Origin: Limnephilus marmoratus
Taxonomy: Eukaryota; Arthropoda; Insecta; Trichoptera; Limnephilidae
Direction: 5' to 3'
Assembly (NCBI GenBank): GCA_917880885.1
Contig: OU862934.1
Coordinates: 32,162,734-32,226,733 of the forward strand
DNA: 64,000 bases
In this document: in pieces, positions 1-10,935 of the stretch
Position numbering within the stretch: position 1 is the first letter of the stretch
Layout of the letters: each line of letters starts with the position of its first letter
Notes under the pieces: generated by a model
What the model was told of the DNA's origin: nothing
The model's input: the letters and a program-made list of their open reading frames with translations, nothing else
Database searches by the model: none
Translations under genes and position numbers: made by a program

Positions 1-72
1 AACAAACCAATTTAATAAGCTACCATAAACTCCAAGTTTCGCCAATTTATTGATTAGTATTTTGTGACACAC

Positions 73-1445
73 CTTTTTTTTTCATAAGTTTTTATTCCAG
101 TAAAAAAGAAAATAACATTTTCACTTACTTAACTAGAATATTGAATTATGTACTTTTTACATTGTATTACATAGTTTTTACATTACATGGTTTTTACATT
201 TCATAAGCTTAGATTACATTAGATTGCAATACTAACATTTACATGATATTATATTACCATACGATATTATTCACTATCACTACTTTGTTTTTTGTGAATA
301 AGAATGAAGGCAATTATATAAATTGCCCCCCTCGTAACTAATTGATTGCTTACCGTAGTTAGTATGAATGGTGTTTAAACGTATGTTATCGTGTTGTCGT
401 GTAAAATGTTTGTGTACTTGGGACGTTTTAATGAATTCTGTGTTTGTTTGTATGAGTTTATTATTTATTTTGTATATAAGGGCACATATATTGTACTCGT
501 ATAGTTTTCTTAATGTTAGCAGTTTTGTTTCTAAATATACATTTTTTGTGGATGTTTTGGATTCGTAGTGGAATAGTTTTTTGATTATCTTATTTTGAAT
601 TACCTGTAATTCATTGATGTATGTTTCATACGCATTTCCCCAGATTTCAATCAGGTAATTTAGGTGTGAGTGTACGAGACTATAGTATAAACTTTTTTTT
701 AATCTAATTGGTAATAGATATGATAACCGGCTAAAAACGCTAATTAAGGGTGTGATTTTATCTTTTACATTTTGAATGTGTTGTTTAAAAGTTAAATGCT
801 TATCAATGCACAGCCCAAGATATTTTTCCTGTTTCAGGATTTGCAAATCGTTATTTTCAATTTTTAATGGTACATGTGGAGGAATTATTTTACGGTTTGA
901 ACTTAAAATCATATATCCTGTTTTTTTTATATTCATTGTTAGGATATTTGATTGGAGCCAACCGCAAATTCTTTCTAGGTCACTTTGTGCATTTTTTAGT
1001 AGTATGTTTATATCTTTACCCCAGTAGAATATTGCAGTATCATCTGCATATAAGAAAATTTCACCGTTTAATTCTAATTGCGAAATATCATTGATATAAA
1101 TTTGGAACAGTAGTGGCCCTAGTATGGATCCTTGCGGAACTCCATAGTTTATTGGAAGGTGCTTACTATTTTGATTGTTAATGCTTACGAATTGCTTTCT
1201 GTTGCTAAGATATGATTTGAATAGATTAAGAGCAGGACCAACTACACCTTGTCAAAGGCCTTGCTAAAATCAGTGTATATTGAGTCAACCTGGCACCTGT
1301 TGGCTAAAGATTTAGATATGAAGTTTTCGTATATTAGTAAATTGGTCAGTGTAGATTTATTTGAACAAAAGCCATGTTGGTAGGGAGTTATAATTTTTTT
1401 TATATTTGTGGATATTTTATGGATTACGGAGTTGTCTGAAATCAT
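73..1445 (-). mobile_element. LINE E copy 1, 5'-truncated non-LTR retrotransposon
   Basis: Read on the minus strand, this holds reverse-transcriptase motifs, a thumb/C-terminal region and a short AT-rich 3' UTR that stops at a T-run (A-tail on the minus strand) at 73-82. It is closely similar to 39388-40528, which lies in the opposite orientation. Copy 1 reaches further 5' than copy 2 and includes RT motif A, ending near 1445. The 3' junction is sharp; nothing recognisable lies in 1-72. I place it in the Jockey/CR1-like group by its RT; the exact clade is unresolved. Confidence 0.85.
280..1445 (-). pseudogene. LINE E copy 1 reverse transcriptase, broken
   Basis: The 5' part (1445 to about 1242) carries RT motif A as TDFSKAFD and then hits a stop where a deletion has removed the next segment. 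The frame is picked up again with the VPQGSILGPLL motif near 1120 and the catalytic YADD at 1039-1050. The 3' part (936-280) encodes the connection and C-terminal region with IEIWGNAY and a TNYGKQSISYEGG block. About 60 bp present in copy 2 is missing near 302-310, so the last residues are out of frame. No endonuclease domain is present. It cannot be functional as it stands. Confidence 0.8.
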
Positions 1446-1983
1446 GACAAAGCACTTATGGTGTTTTCTCTTACCTTGACAAACCTATTACAGATTGCAG
1501 TGGTACCCATACCGCCTCCATAAAAAAAATAGTTAGTTACCATAACTTGGTATTTCTCAAATTCAGTATTCCTCTTTTCTTCAATTATTAATTTCACGTG
1601 ATCACCTAAAAAAATATGTAATAGTCTAACTGACGCCAAGCAGATGGGACCATTGTGTGATATGCTTTCACATTAGCAGTCAAAACAAAACCCCGCCATC
1701 CATATGATTTTTTTTTTGTGACAGCACCCTAATAATTAAACATGGACCATTAAAAATTTCACCGGCTCTATATGGTAACTCTTGTGTGGTCACCACATAA
1801 AAATGATTTAACAACTGCCCCAATTAGAGCATCTACGTATTTAACCCCATAAAACGACCTGGACCGAATTTATGAAGGAATTATGAGGAAAAAACTAATA
1901 ATTCTGTTAATTTATAAAATCTTATTAATTTAATATGCTAAATGAACAATATTACTTTGTTTGAACTACTTGTATATTTATTT
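1446..1983. other. AT-rich spacer with a small SINE1 head remnant
   Basis: A short stretch at about 1480-1525 resembles the SINE1 head on the minus strand (GTGGTACCCATACCGCCTCC). The rest has no coding or repeat structure that I recognise. Confidence 0.4.
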
Positions 1984-2068
1984 AAAGCCGACCGGTTTCT
2001 GAATGATCGTTCCTTCCTCAGGGCAAACGTCTACTGATTTGACAGTTACAAAATAGTGGATGGGAAAA
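1984..2068 (-). ncRNA. Hammerhead-ribozyme-like motif, left arm (inverted)
   Basis: On the minus strand this repeats the right-arm arrangement: CTGAGGA (plus positions 2015-2021), a short hairpin, GAAA (1996-1999) and GGTC. Stem II has a mismatch (ATTCA in place of ATTCC), so it is more decayed than the right arm. Confidence 0.3.
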
Positions 2069-2525
2069 TTGTATTATTACTAAAATTATTATTATTAAGA
2101 CACCTTAAATGTACTTTGATTCTGATTTCAAAATTACGGAATAAATAAATTAATTCCGGAATATATAAACTCAAATTTAATGACTGTCCCATATTTTATA
2201 TTGGAAAAACAATTCGTAAAGAACATTTAAGGTGTCTAAATAATAATAATTTTTCTTGAGTTCGCTAACCATATCATTGAAAATAACCACAGTTTTGAAA
2301 AAAATACAGGGATAAATATTCTTCATATTAACCATAAAGGAAAACGCTTAGATAACTTAGAAGCCTTTGAAATTAAAAAAAATCCCTTAAAAATAATGAA
2401 TCTATTATCAACAAACCAAAAATATTTTCTTACAGCTCAATCATGGATGTGTTCCCCCACCCACTCTTCATTAATACCTAGCAACGGCTCCACCCCTACC
2501 ACAATCCTTAGTAATAATACATTGT

Positions 2526-2608
2526 TCCCATCCACTATTTTGTAACTGTCAAATCAGTATACGTTTGCCCTGAGGAAGGAACGGTCATTCCGAAACCGGT
2601 CGGTTTTT
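2526..2608 (+). ncRNA. Hammerhead-ribozyme-like motif, right arm
   Basis: CTGAGGA lies at 2570-2576, a GGAA/TTCC stem closes a six-base loop at 2578-2591, GAAA follows at 2592-2595, and GGTC at 2598-2601 gives a possible cleavage site. A palindromic ACCGGT would form a minimal stem III. One extra A sits between CTGAGGA and stem II, where a G-C pair is usual, so activity is doubtful. Confidence 0.4.
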
Positions 2609-2954
2609 AACAAATAGACAAGTGGTTCAAGCAAAGTAACATTGTTTCATTTATCTCTAATGGATAACCACAAAGTTATAGCTACATTCAAAAGTATATT
2701 TTTTTATGCTTTTGGCATCAGTTCCGCCCTTTTTTGCCACTTCAAAGAACGGCCATTGTTGTTCACGATTTAGCTTTCTGTTGAAACAGACGGCAACAAA
2801 TAATCTTTAAAAAATGGAGCGACAATAAAAAATATGTAGCATTAGTGTGCGTGCACCGTTACTTGTTTGTATTCATACCTCCTCACATGTTTAGTGAGCT
2901 TAACTATTTCAAACTTCGATTTATATTTATTTTATTTTTATTTGTGTATTACAG

Positions 2955-3955
2955 ACTGTGTGTCCATTTACAATAAATATGTTACACAAACTACACATTT
3001 ATGGGTAAATAAAAGAAACGTTAAATAGTAACATGAGATACATACATATAATAGCGGGTAATGAGTGGCACTTAAATGCCTCTTGAATTCTTCAAGGCTA
3101 CAGTTAAAGATGTCAGCAGTTTTGGAAGCGTTATTTAACAGCGCCATACCTCGTGTCATGCTATGCCAAGCCAGTACGTCCATAGAAGATCGTGGTACCG
3201 TCCCTGGTTATAGTTGTTCGATACTTACGACTCATAACATTCCAGGAGGTGTGGGCTATCTATTAAATTAAAATAATTTTGTACGCCGTTACTACAAGGG
3301 CCCCACTCCTCGACTGGAGACTTGGGCAACGCGTTTCTGTGAGTAGATCTTCATGACGCATGAACCGCGGTACTCCCTGTGCATTCTCATATACAGGTAT
3401 CTAAGAAACTTTTTTTGAATCTGTTCCAATTTTTCAATGTGTTTTTCCTGGTATGGGGCCCATACAGCAGAGGCGTATTCAATTTTAGACCTTATAATGC
3501 AGTTATACAAATCCATCATTGCTTCAGGGTATGAGAACCGTATGGACGATCGTATAACAAATCCTAGATGCTTGTAGCATGATGTTGTCAACTGCAATAT
3601 ATGATCTGAAAATATAAGTTTGGGATCAAAAACTACCCCTAGGTCCTTAACGGATTTTACTGGTGAAAATAGATCTTTTTTAATACTATAATCAAATTTG
3701 ATGGGGTCTCTCGAATGTGTATATGACATTGCGACACATTTTTTTGTATTATTTTCATCAGCCCGTGATTAAATTGAATCGAAATCGATTTGTAATTTAA
3801 TACAACCTTGCCCGTCACAAATCCTCTTTCAAAATCATAATTTCAGATCATCAACAAAAAGCATGCAAGTGGAATATTTGATGCTTTCTTGAATTGTATC
3901 AATTAAAATTAAAAATAGTAGAAGTCCCAGGTTTGACCCCTGTGTACTCCATATA
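2955..3955 (-). mobile_element. LINE G fragment (RT C-terminal half)
   Basis: The minus strand encodes a 145-residue frame at 3292-3729 with VKDLGVVFDPKL, an RSKIEYASAVW block and EKLEQIQKKFLRYLY, typical of the region after the RT palm in Jockey-like LINEs. Upstream (3730-3955) the RT palm is recognisable but full of stops. Downstream at 2968-3183 a second frame (NNASKTADIFNCSLEEFKRHL) looks like the extreme C-terminus of the same protein. It is 5'-truncated and frameshifted. Confidence 0.7.
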
Positions 3956-4800
3956 ATGAAATCAATGATTTTTTATCCCAACTTCTTCAACTTTTTCTTC
4001 CTCTTCCTTCATTTAAACAGACTAACACAAAATTCAAACATGGAGATGTCCATCCTGGTATACGTCCTCAAAATGATTTCCGTGATAGCTTCGACTTTAT
4101 CCAGCCACCTTCGCATTTTACATATTATTTTAAACAAACGCTGAATAAATTCTTATCACCTCCTTGTAGCAAAGCATCAGCGGCCATTGTCGACGCTAAT
4201 GCCCGGTAATTTTATCAAATGACTCGCTTACGACATTAACCTTTGCTTTCAGGCGGCCCCTTTTTACAAAGAGCCTCTTTGTTCCGCGGCGTGTTGCGAG
4301 CAACGCTACAAATGCGGTCATTATTTTAACTAATTACCGCACGATGTTATCTTTTTCATTGCTTACTTTGGATTATAGATTATGACTCTACGAATAAATA
4401 CGTTTTTTTTATAGTTTTTATTATCATGTTTTATATTTTATAGTGAGGTTGAAAACTAGGTTTTTAGTGTTGTAGTTATGTATTTTAACTTACATCCCAC
4501 GAGTTATTTTCATGCTACTAATAAGGTCCTTCAAATTAAATTAAAAACAAATTGGAGATAAAAAATTAAAAAGTCTGTCGCAGTACATAATTCTCTTATA
4601 AATAGAATACTCACCATTGGTAATTTTTATGCCAATGTTGCTGATATTTTTAATATTTTATTATTAAAATACAAGGCTCTACTTATCAAACATTTTAGCC
4701 ATACATATTTTAACGAGGTTACTACATAACAAGTTTTTTTTATTTCATTGTATCCTTTTAAAGTTTTAATTAGTTGTTAGAATTTTTTTTTTCTTTTTCT
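3956..4800. other. No recognisable feature
   Basis: AT-rich sequence with a slightly more GC-rich patch at about 4140-4330. I see no coding frame, terminal repeat or tandem array. Confidence 0.4.
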
Positions 4801-4802
4801 CT

Positions 4803-5165
4803 TGTTATTTATTTATTTATTAATAATATTAACGCCTTTCGGCTTTTACATAATATAACATAGTGTACAGCAACAACATGAAAAATAAAGCTATATTGAG
4901 TTTGTAAAACAGAAAGAAATAGTTGAGAAAGACATTATGTAGATATTTAGATAACAAAACGAAAATAAATGAAACGATATTTAAATATTACAATTTTGTA
5001 ACAGTGAAAAAATACATTTGTATATAGTACATACAAATAACTTATCATAAATGATTGATTATTTCATACTTATATTTTATCAGCGACAGATTCCATAAAT
5101 CTATGTGCGAAAACATATTGCCTAAGTTTTGTATTATGTGAAGTGCTTGAAATTATATTGAAATG
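4803..5165 (-). mobile_element. LINE 3' end remnant
   Basis: Begins with a TTTA microsatellite (4811-4830) followed by a GCCTTTCGGC stem-loop and TTTTACAT. This is the reverse complement of the 3' UTR layout seen in LINE H (TGTAAAAGCC, hairpin, AAATA repeats). No reliable coding frame remains. It abuts LINE D copy 1. Confidence 0.45.
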
Positions 5166-5184
5166 GGACATGGGACAATTTAAC

Positions 5185-6440
5185 ACCATACGAAAGAAGA
5201 AGTTCCCAAAAAACAGTTTGTGGCGTTCCACAAGGTAGCATCCTGGGACCCTTATTATTTGTAATATATATTAATGATCTATGTAACCTACAAATTTGTG
5301 GACAAATCACTACTTTTGCTGATGATACGGTTTTGCTATTTTACGCCACATCTTGGGGTGAAGTCTTTAAAACGGCAGAAAATGGCTTTCGCATTATTAA
5401 AGATTGGCTTAATGCTCACATACTAACCCTGAATACAGACAAAACCAAATTCCTAACATTTCGAATATCAAATAAGCTCTTGCCTTCACAACAAAGCCTT
5501 AAACTTCACAGCTGTAACCCCTTATTAACTCCATATACCTGCCCTTCTATAAGTAGAGTTGACAGTATTAAATATCTTGGTATTCAAATAGATGATCTTC
5601 TTAAATGGAACGTACATGTCACAAACCTAACGACAAAACTGAGGAAACTTGTCTACTTCATTAAAAATGTTAGAGATATATTAAATAGAAAACAACTGAA
5701 ACAAGTTTACTGTGCTCTTATACAATCATCACTTGAATATGGTATCATCAGCTGGGGAAGTGCTGCAAATACTTGCCAGGAGCCTTTAGTAAAGATTCAA
5801 AAACTAATTTTGAAAGTCATTCTTAAAGTCCCGTTGAGAACTAGCACTGATTTTATTTTTAAGATACTAAATGTTCCTAACCTGCAAAAATTGTATTAAA
5901 AAAATATCCTGCTTTATCAATTTAAAAATAAACACATGTTTGAAGAACGAATAAGCACTAGAGCCTTAAGAGAGTCAAATGTAAAATCTTTTAACATCCC
6001 AGTTTATCAAACCTCTTATGGGCAAAGAAGTTTTAAATATAATGCAACAAAGCTGTTCAATTCTCTACCTCCTGAAATTAGAAACACGCAATCCAAAAAT
6101 GCATTTAGAAGTAAAATCATTGATCACCTCAAATAAACATTACCATCACGAGTATTTAATAACATACTTACCTTTATACCTACTGTGTGTATGTAACCAT
6201 GTACCTACTGTAATCTTCTATATATACATGTAACATACTTGAATTGTATATTTAAAGAAAAAAAAGATGTTATATCAACCTGTCACTTCCATAATATTTT
6301 TCAAAATATTACTTAAACAAATCATAGATAACCACTCTGTAAATTGCCATCTCAACACAGGCGTTTCACACCTAGTGAGATGGGCAATACGTCACTATTA
6401 TAACCAAATGTAATATGAAAATAATGAAATAAAATAAAAA
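5185..6440 (+). mobile_element. LINE D copy 1, 5'-truncated
   Basis: Contains the C-terminal part of an RT open frame, then a 3' UTR with a short GC stem-loop region near 6361-6395 and an AATAAA-rich end near 6440. It is the best-preserved LINE D copy; others are at 18180-19935, 26743-27360 (minus) and 30880-31817. Confidence 0.85.
5195..6139 (+). pseudogene. LINE D reverse transcriptase C-terminal region
   Basis: The frame opens at the truncation and reads VCGVPQGSILGPLLF, then the catalytic box as FADD at 5315-5326, then IKYLGIQIDD, a QSSLEYGIISWGSA block, and a C-terminal domain ending SLPPEI...IDHLK. The frame is continuous except for one in-frame TAA at 5897-5899; copy 2 has an alanine codon at the equivalent place. 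Endonuclease and the N-terminal half of RT are absent, so it is dead, but the low lesion count suggests a fairly recent insertion. Confidence 0.85.
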
Positions 6441-6785
6441 TAAATTATGAGAAATTAAAAATAAATTAATCAATCTTCACTGTACTATGATTGTTTAAAA
6501 TTATTAAATAAACACATGTTTGTAAATGGCACTTTGTGCCGTAAATATTAAATACATAAATAAAAATGTGACAAACAATTTTTTTACGGTTTGCTACTTT
6601 TATTAAAGCTATTGCTCTTTGTAAATCTGTAGCTTGTTTTGGAAATGGGATTGCGAGCTAAAAGTAAAGCTTGGAGAGATTTACTGCGTTTTTTATTTCA
6701 TTTGTTTCAAGTTATTATCACACGGGAACCAAAGTGACCGGAACCAGTAGGACCATTGCATTTCCAATTTGAATCTTGCAGCAAT
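6441..6785. other. AT-rich spacer with a possible LINE 3' tail
   Basis: At 6520-6565 there is a GGCACTTTGTGCC hairpin followed by AAATA/AAATAA repeats, resembling a LINE 3' terminus. Nothing else is recognisable. Confidence 0.35.
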
Positions 6786-6789
6786 TTTC

Positions 6790-7516
6790 AATTTGGGAGG
6801 CGGGAATGGGTACCACCGCCCCGGGAACTATTTAAAATATGTAAAAATTACTTTTGAAATGTAACAAGATATAATGGGAAAAAATAAAGTAAAAAAAAAT
6901 AAATGAAAAAAAAAATACTAACATCTTTGGCATAGGTCACCCCAGGTGGTGATTAACCAGGGGTGCTCGGGTTCTTATATTCTTAACGGATGATCTGGAC
7001 ACACTGAACCCCAGATTCCTACCCACCTCTTAAACTTTTTTCATTCCCAGAACTTGTTTTCCTTCCTTTTCCTAAAAAGGCCCCTCACACAGCATCCTCA
7101 AAGACGACTTTTTTTTACATGAGTTCCACCCAGGAGGACCGGAGGAAAATAATTTCTCTCAGGGCCTATGTCATCTTTGGGGATGCTGTGCGGCGGGTTT
7201 TTTTAAGGAAAGGAAGGTGAGGAGAGTTCTGGGAAGGAAAAAGGTTTAAGGGGTGGGTAGGAATCTGGGGTTCAGTATGTCCTGGTAATCCGCTTCCAAG
7301 AGCTAGACAAACCTCACCCCATGAACCCGGGCACCCCTGCTAAATCACCAAAGGTAGTGAACCACTTGGGGTGACCTATGGCAGAGGTGTTGGTTATCCA
7401 ATAAAGGTTCCCGGGGCGGCGGTACCCATTCCCGCCTCCCAAATTGAGGCGGAGACATGGACCCTGAGTGTAATTATTTTAATCAGGGCCTCCTGTGTGG
7501 AGCTAATGTAAAATAA
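6790..7516 (+). mobile_element. SINE1 copy (plus) interrupted by a minus SINE1
   Basis: The head GGGAGGCGGGAATGGGTACC begins near 6794 and the middle (CCCCAGATTCCTACCCACC) runs to about 7108. The tail is displaced to about 7450-7516 (CAGGGCCTCCTGTGTGGAGC, then A-rich). The gap is filled by a complete SINE1 in the opposite orientation. About 90 bp of AT-rich sequence (6837-6930) replaces part of the head and looks like a further insertion. Confidence 0.8.
7109..7449 (-). mobile_element. SINE1, near full-length, nested in another SINE1
   Basis: Starts with a T-run (A-tail on minus) at 7109 and ends with the head sequence, reading GGTACCCATTCCCGCCTCCC on plus. It carries the tail hairpin with CCTGAGG/CCTCAGG-type arms. 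AGAC occurs on both flanks and may be the target-site duplication. Confidence 0.85.
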
Positions 7517-8050
7517 ATTGTGCTTAAAGAAATGGGAAAGAGAAGAAGACGGGGAAGAGGAGGGTTGGCCTCTAGATCTGGTCGCTAAACACATCTAAAT
7601 CTATTATAATTATGAATTTATGGTGATGCCTAATCTACATTATATTGCGCCAAATTCCAGCGGAAGTGGACGCCATAGATCTTTCACCGTCTCTCTGCCT
7701 AACCCTGCGGAGATGTGACTCTGGCTTGTGTTCCAAACCTGAATTAACGGCTCTATGGCAACACTGCGCCAAATATCACAGGCCAGCGATACAGTAAGCT
7801 CAGATTGGCCTTTATGGGAAAAAAATATCCATTATATCCAGTCGACCATCAGGAAAAAGAAAATAAAAAGTTAAAAAAATCATTTCATATAACATGTGTT
7901 TAAAACATGTCTTCAAAATAAATAACATTTTTTTGAGATAGACTAATTTTTCGAACAGCAATTAGCCGAAAGACATATTTTTCGAATTTGTTAATCAACT
8001 TTTAAAATATATATTTCACCTGCTTATGACTAACGAGATACTGTTAGGAA
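7517..8050. other. No recognisable feature
   Basis: Unique-looking sequence. A moderately GC-rich block at 7640-7800 shows no frame longer than its neighbours and no repeat partner in the window. Confidence 0.4.
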
Positions 8051-8053
8051 AGA

Positions 8054-8075
8054 TTAGGTTAGGTTAGGTTAGGAT
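8054..8075 (+). repeat. Short (TTAGG)n run
   Basis: Four units of TTAGG, the insect telomere-type motif, in an interstitial position. Similar two-unit runs occur at about 37452, 37564, 37664 and 37772. Confidence 0.7.
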
Positions 8076-8199
8076 AGTTGATATTGTCCATCCTATAATA
8101 AAATACTCTTATACGTACTGTATACCTACATACTCATATCAATTCAAAAAACTAGTGTTTCGGTCAATTGATGTTCAAAAAATATGTTTTCAAAAATAA

Positions 8200-8672
8200 G
8201 TTCGAAAAATTGCATTTCGAACAGTTGAATTCGAAAAATTGATTTCGAAAAATTGCATTTCGAACAGTTGAATTCGAAAAATTGCATTTCGAACAGTTGA
8301 ATTCGAAAAATTGCATTTCAAACAGTTGAATTCGAAAAATCGATTTCGAAAAATTGCATTTCGAACAGTTGAATTCGAAAAATTGATTTCGAAAAATTGC
8401 ATTTCGAACAGTTGAATTCGAAAAATTGATTTCGAAAAATTGCATTTCGAACAGTTGAATTCGAAAAATTGTATTTCGAACAGTTGAATTCGAAAAATTG
8501 ATTTCGAAAAATTGCATTTCGAACAGTTGAATTCGAAAAATTGATTTCGAAAAACTGCATTTCGAACAGTTGAATTCGAAAAATTGATTTCGAAAAATTG
8601 CATTTCGAACAGTTGAATTCGAAAAATTGATTTCGAAAAATTGCATTTCGAACAGTTGAATTCGAAAAATTT
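8200..8672. repeat. Minisatellite with 43-bp and 29-bp units
   Basis: Units share GAATTCGAAAAATTG and GCATTTCGAACAG; the long form has an extra 14 bp (GATTTCGAAAAATT). Long and short forms alternate irregularly. The array leaves the minus strand open in several frames, giving spurious repeats of NSTVRNAIFRNQFFEF type. The TTCGAA and GAATTC palindromes recur in every unit. Confidence 0.9.
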
Positions 8673-9285
8673 CAATTCGGTCAATTTACCTAGATCCCCT
8701 AAAATCGGCTTCAAAAATATCTTTAGTAATAAGTTGGTAAGAGTATCAAACAAATTTATTTACAGTGTCAATTTTTTGTATTTATACGCTGGTATACACA
8801 GTATATAAACAAGTAGTTTTATCCTTGTTGCATTTGAATAAAAATGTATTTTATACTTCTATTCCGCATACCCCTTTCGGGACATTTAGTTTGATTTTGT
8901 GTAAGTACCGTATTTTCCTTTAACCGACTGAATATTGAATATTAGTATACCGGAAGGCCAACTGTCGGGGGAACAACGGTCATATATTCTAGATGAATTA
9001 CATTTTGATTTTTTTCTGAGCGTGGTTGTTTGTCCCAGTGAGATGTGGATCAATGATATCAAATTTGCTTTGAATTTAACTGTCATTTTCAAATTTGAAA
9101 TAAGTTGAATGAAGAATTTAGACAAACGATAAGTTACCTGCCTTCCTACAATATAATATTTAATCTTTGACAAAGACAATAAATTTGTGTTGTCCGTAAG
9201 TAAATTCAACTATTTTCAGCTTAATATATCGATTTTGAGCTATGGAGCTTTGAAAGGGCTATTAATTTGCAAAAAAACTTGGACA
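8673..9285. other. No recognisable feature
   Basis: AT-rich sequence with short random frames only; no repeat partner seen elsewhere in the window. Confidence 0.4.
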
Positions 9286-9289
9286 GATT

Positions 9290-9610
9290 ATTGGGAGGCG
9301 GGTATGGGTATCGCCGCTCCGGGAATAATTAACTTAGCCAACACTTCTGCCATATGTCACCCCAAGTGGTTCGCTGCGTTTGGTGACTTAGCAGGGGTGC
9401 CCGGATCCACAGGGTGAGGTTTGTTTAGGTCTGACGGGGTATGACTTGGACACAATGAACCCCAGATTCCTACCCAGCCCTCGTACCTTTTTCCTACCTA
9501 GAACTTCCTCTTTCTCCATTCTTTAAGAATATCCTCCGCACAACTTCCCCAAAGCTGACATAAGCTCTGAGAGAAACTATTTTTCTCATGTCCTCCTGTA
9601 TGCAGTTAAG
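9290..9610 (+). mobile_element. SINE1 copy, diverged
   Basis: The head GGGAGGCGGGTATGGGTATC, the central GGTGACTTAGCAGGGGTGCCC and the tail (tgacataagctctgag) are all present but diverged. The A-tail is lost and the element runs into repeat U at about 9610. Confidence 0.8.
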
Positions 9611-10300
9611 GGCCCTCTACCCGAATTACTACCGATTTCTTACATATCTCCCTTAAACACGTTAAGTTTTAAAGCACGTAATAAATATATGTTATTCTTG
9701 AAGATAATATCTAGACATTGCTCGCACCGAAAAGCAAATTATATAAAATTCCCTCGATAGAAAAAAATCGCAAAGTATGCTCCAAAAATTATTATAAACA
9801 CGTTTGTTTCAGTTATTTTACAAGTTATATGTATGAAAAAATCACAGTGTTTCATTAAATGCTATTAAATACAATGCCCGTGAGAATTTTGCTCTATTTT
9901 TTTTTTTTTTTTTTTTTTTTTTATTTTTTTTTTTTATTTTTTTTTTTTTTATTAAGGAGAAAAAACAGATACAGATGTCAATTGACAAGAATATGCAAAA
10001 CAATTAATAGAGAATTCACCTGCATCCAAACTATTTCTCACGAATTAACATTAACAGCAGATAAAAACATACAAATATTTTAACCTTTAAAAACATGTAT
10101 GTATATAAGTAAATATTATTTTACAAATAGAGAGATGAAAAAAAAAAAAAAATTTTAAACGAGTTGTGTTTTATTAAACATTTTCCCAATTTTCGCATCG
10201 ATTTTGTCGCTGTAAATGTTAGCGCTCTCCTCAAACAGTCGTAATTTCGTATCTCTCCATCTTCTTCTTTTCGAGCCCGGTTGCGGAGCCTTAATGTAAA
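9610..10300 (-). repeat. Repeat U copy 1, interrupted
   Basis: The reverse complement matches 34415-34835 and 60815-61185: a block with CTTCAAGAATAACAT, a TATAATTT...TCGATAG segment, ATCACAGTGTTT and GAGCGCGCTA. An insertion at about 9896-10153 splits this copy. No coding potential is seen; this is an unclassified dispersed repeat. Confidence 0.65.
9896..10153 (-). mobile_element. Retro-inserted sequence with a long A-tail (minus)
   Basis: A run of more than 50 T with a few A starts the insert, and an A-run closes it. It sits inside repeat U, whose flanks rejoin across it. This is the signature of a reverse-transcribed RNA inserted in minus orientation. The body (about 200 bp) is not recognised. 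Confidence 0.5.
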
Positions 10301-10930
10301 AAAAAATTATCAAGAAATAAGATTTCAGACTATTCCTCGATTTTCAAGGGTCTCCGCCTATTAGGTATTTATATTTTAGGAGGTCTAGGAACATGATGTA
10401 TGTAAACTTAAATAAGACTGGTGACAGAGTTGACAATTTAGGTTCTAACCCAGGCATCATTGGTTTAATTCATCGGCAGTATTATGCTTTTAATGATTGT
10501 AGTAAGAAAAATTGAAATGCTATTGTCGGGCTATTCGTAACCCGGGAAAGTTAATCTTTCTATAAAAAATATAATAAAAAATAAAGTAGCCCAGATTTTT
10601 TTTTCGGAATGGTGCATCTAGTAATTTTTCCACCGATGGTAGCTTATAAGGGATGAAACATCGCAAGATTTGGAGCCTGGGTGTTAAGCCGATAGATGAT
10701 CATATCAGGCCGAACCATAGACATAGATTTCAGTATGTGAGCCCTTCAGTAAAAGGCAATAACAAGGTGATATTTATTTATTTCCACGTAAATTACATAA
10801 CATGTGCCATTAAAAAAATAGTTCAACAACGAATGCGACAGCATGAATTTAAAGGAAACAGCAATAAAATAATGTGAAAAAAAATTAAGAGAAAAAAGTA
10901 ATTCGTAATGATTAATGAGTAATGAGTAAA
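10300..10930. other. No recognisable feature
   Basis: Mostly AT-rich sequence, with no repeat partner or long frame seen. Confidence 0.4.
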
Positions 10931-10935
10931 TATTA

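Larger units (their letters stand above)
1984..2608 (+). mobile_element. Penelope-like element remnant with inverted terminal copies
   Basis: Arms of about 83 bp at 1984-2068 and 2526-2608 are inverted copies of each other. Between them, plus-strand translation shows FYIGKTIRKEHLR (YIG codons at 2197-2205), then after a frameshift FANHIIENNH and later HKGKRLDNLEAFEI. This order matches the C-terminal GIY-YIG endonuclease of Penelope-like retroelements. No RT domain remains. Both arms contain a CTGAGGA...GAAA...GGTC arrangement, like the hammerhead ribozymes known from this class. The reading frame is broken and only the endonuclease end survives. Confidence 0.65.

Noticed and set aside
8054..8075. 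Telomere
   Set aside because: Only about four TTAGG units in an interstitial position; such runs are common in insect genomes.
8164..8753. Repeat protein with NSTVRNAIFRNQFFEF units
   Set aside because: The frames shift between unit lengths and are only open because the minisatellite lacks stops.
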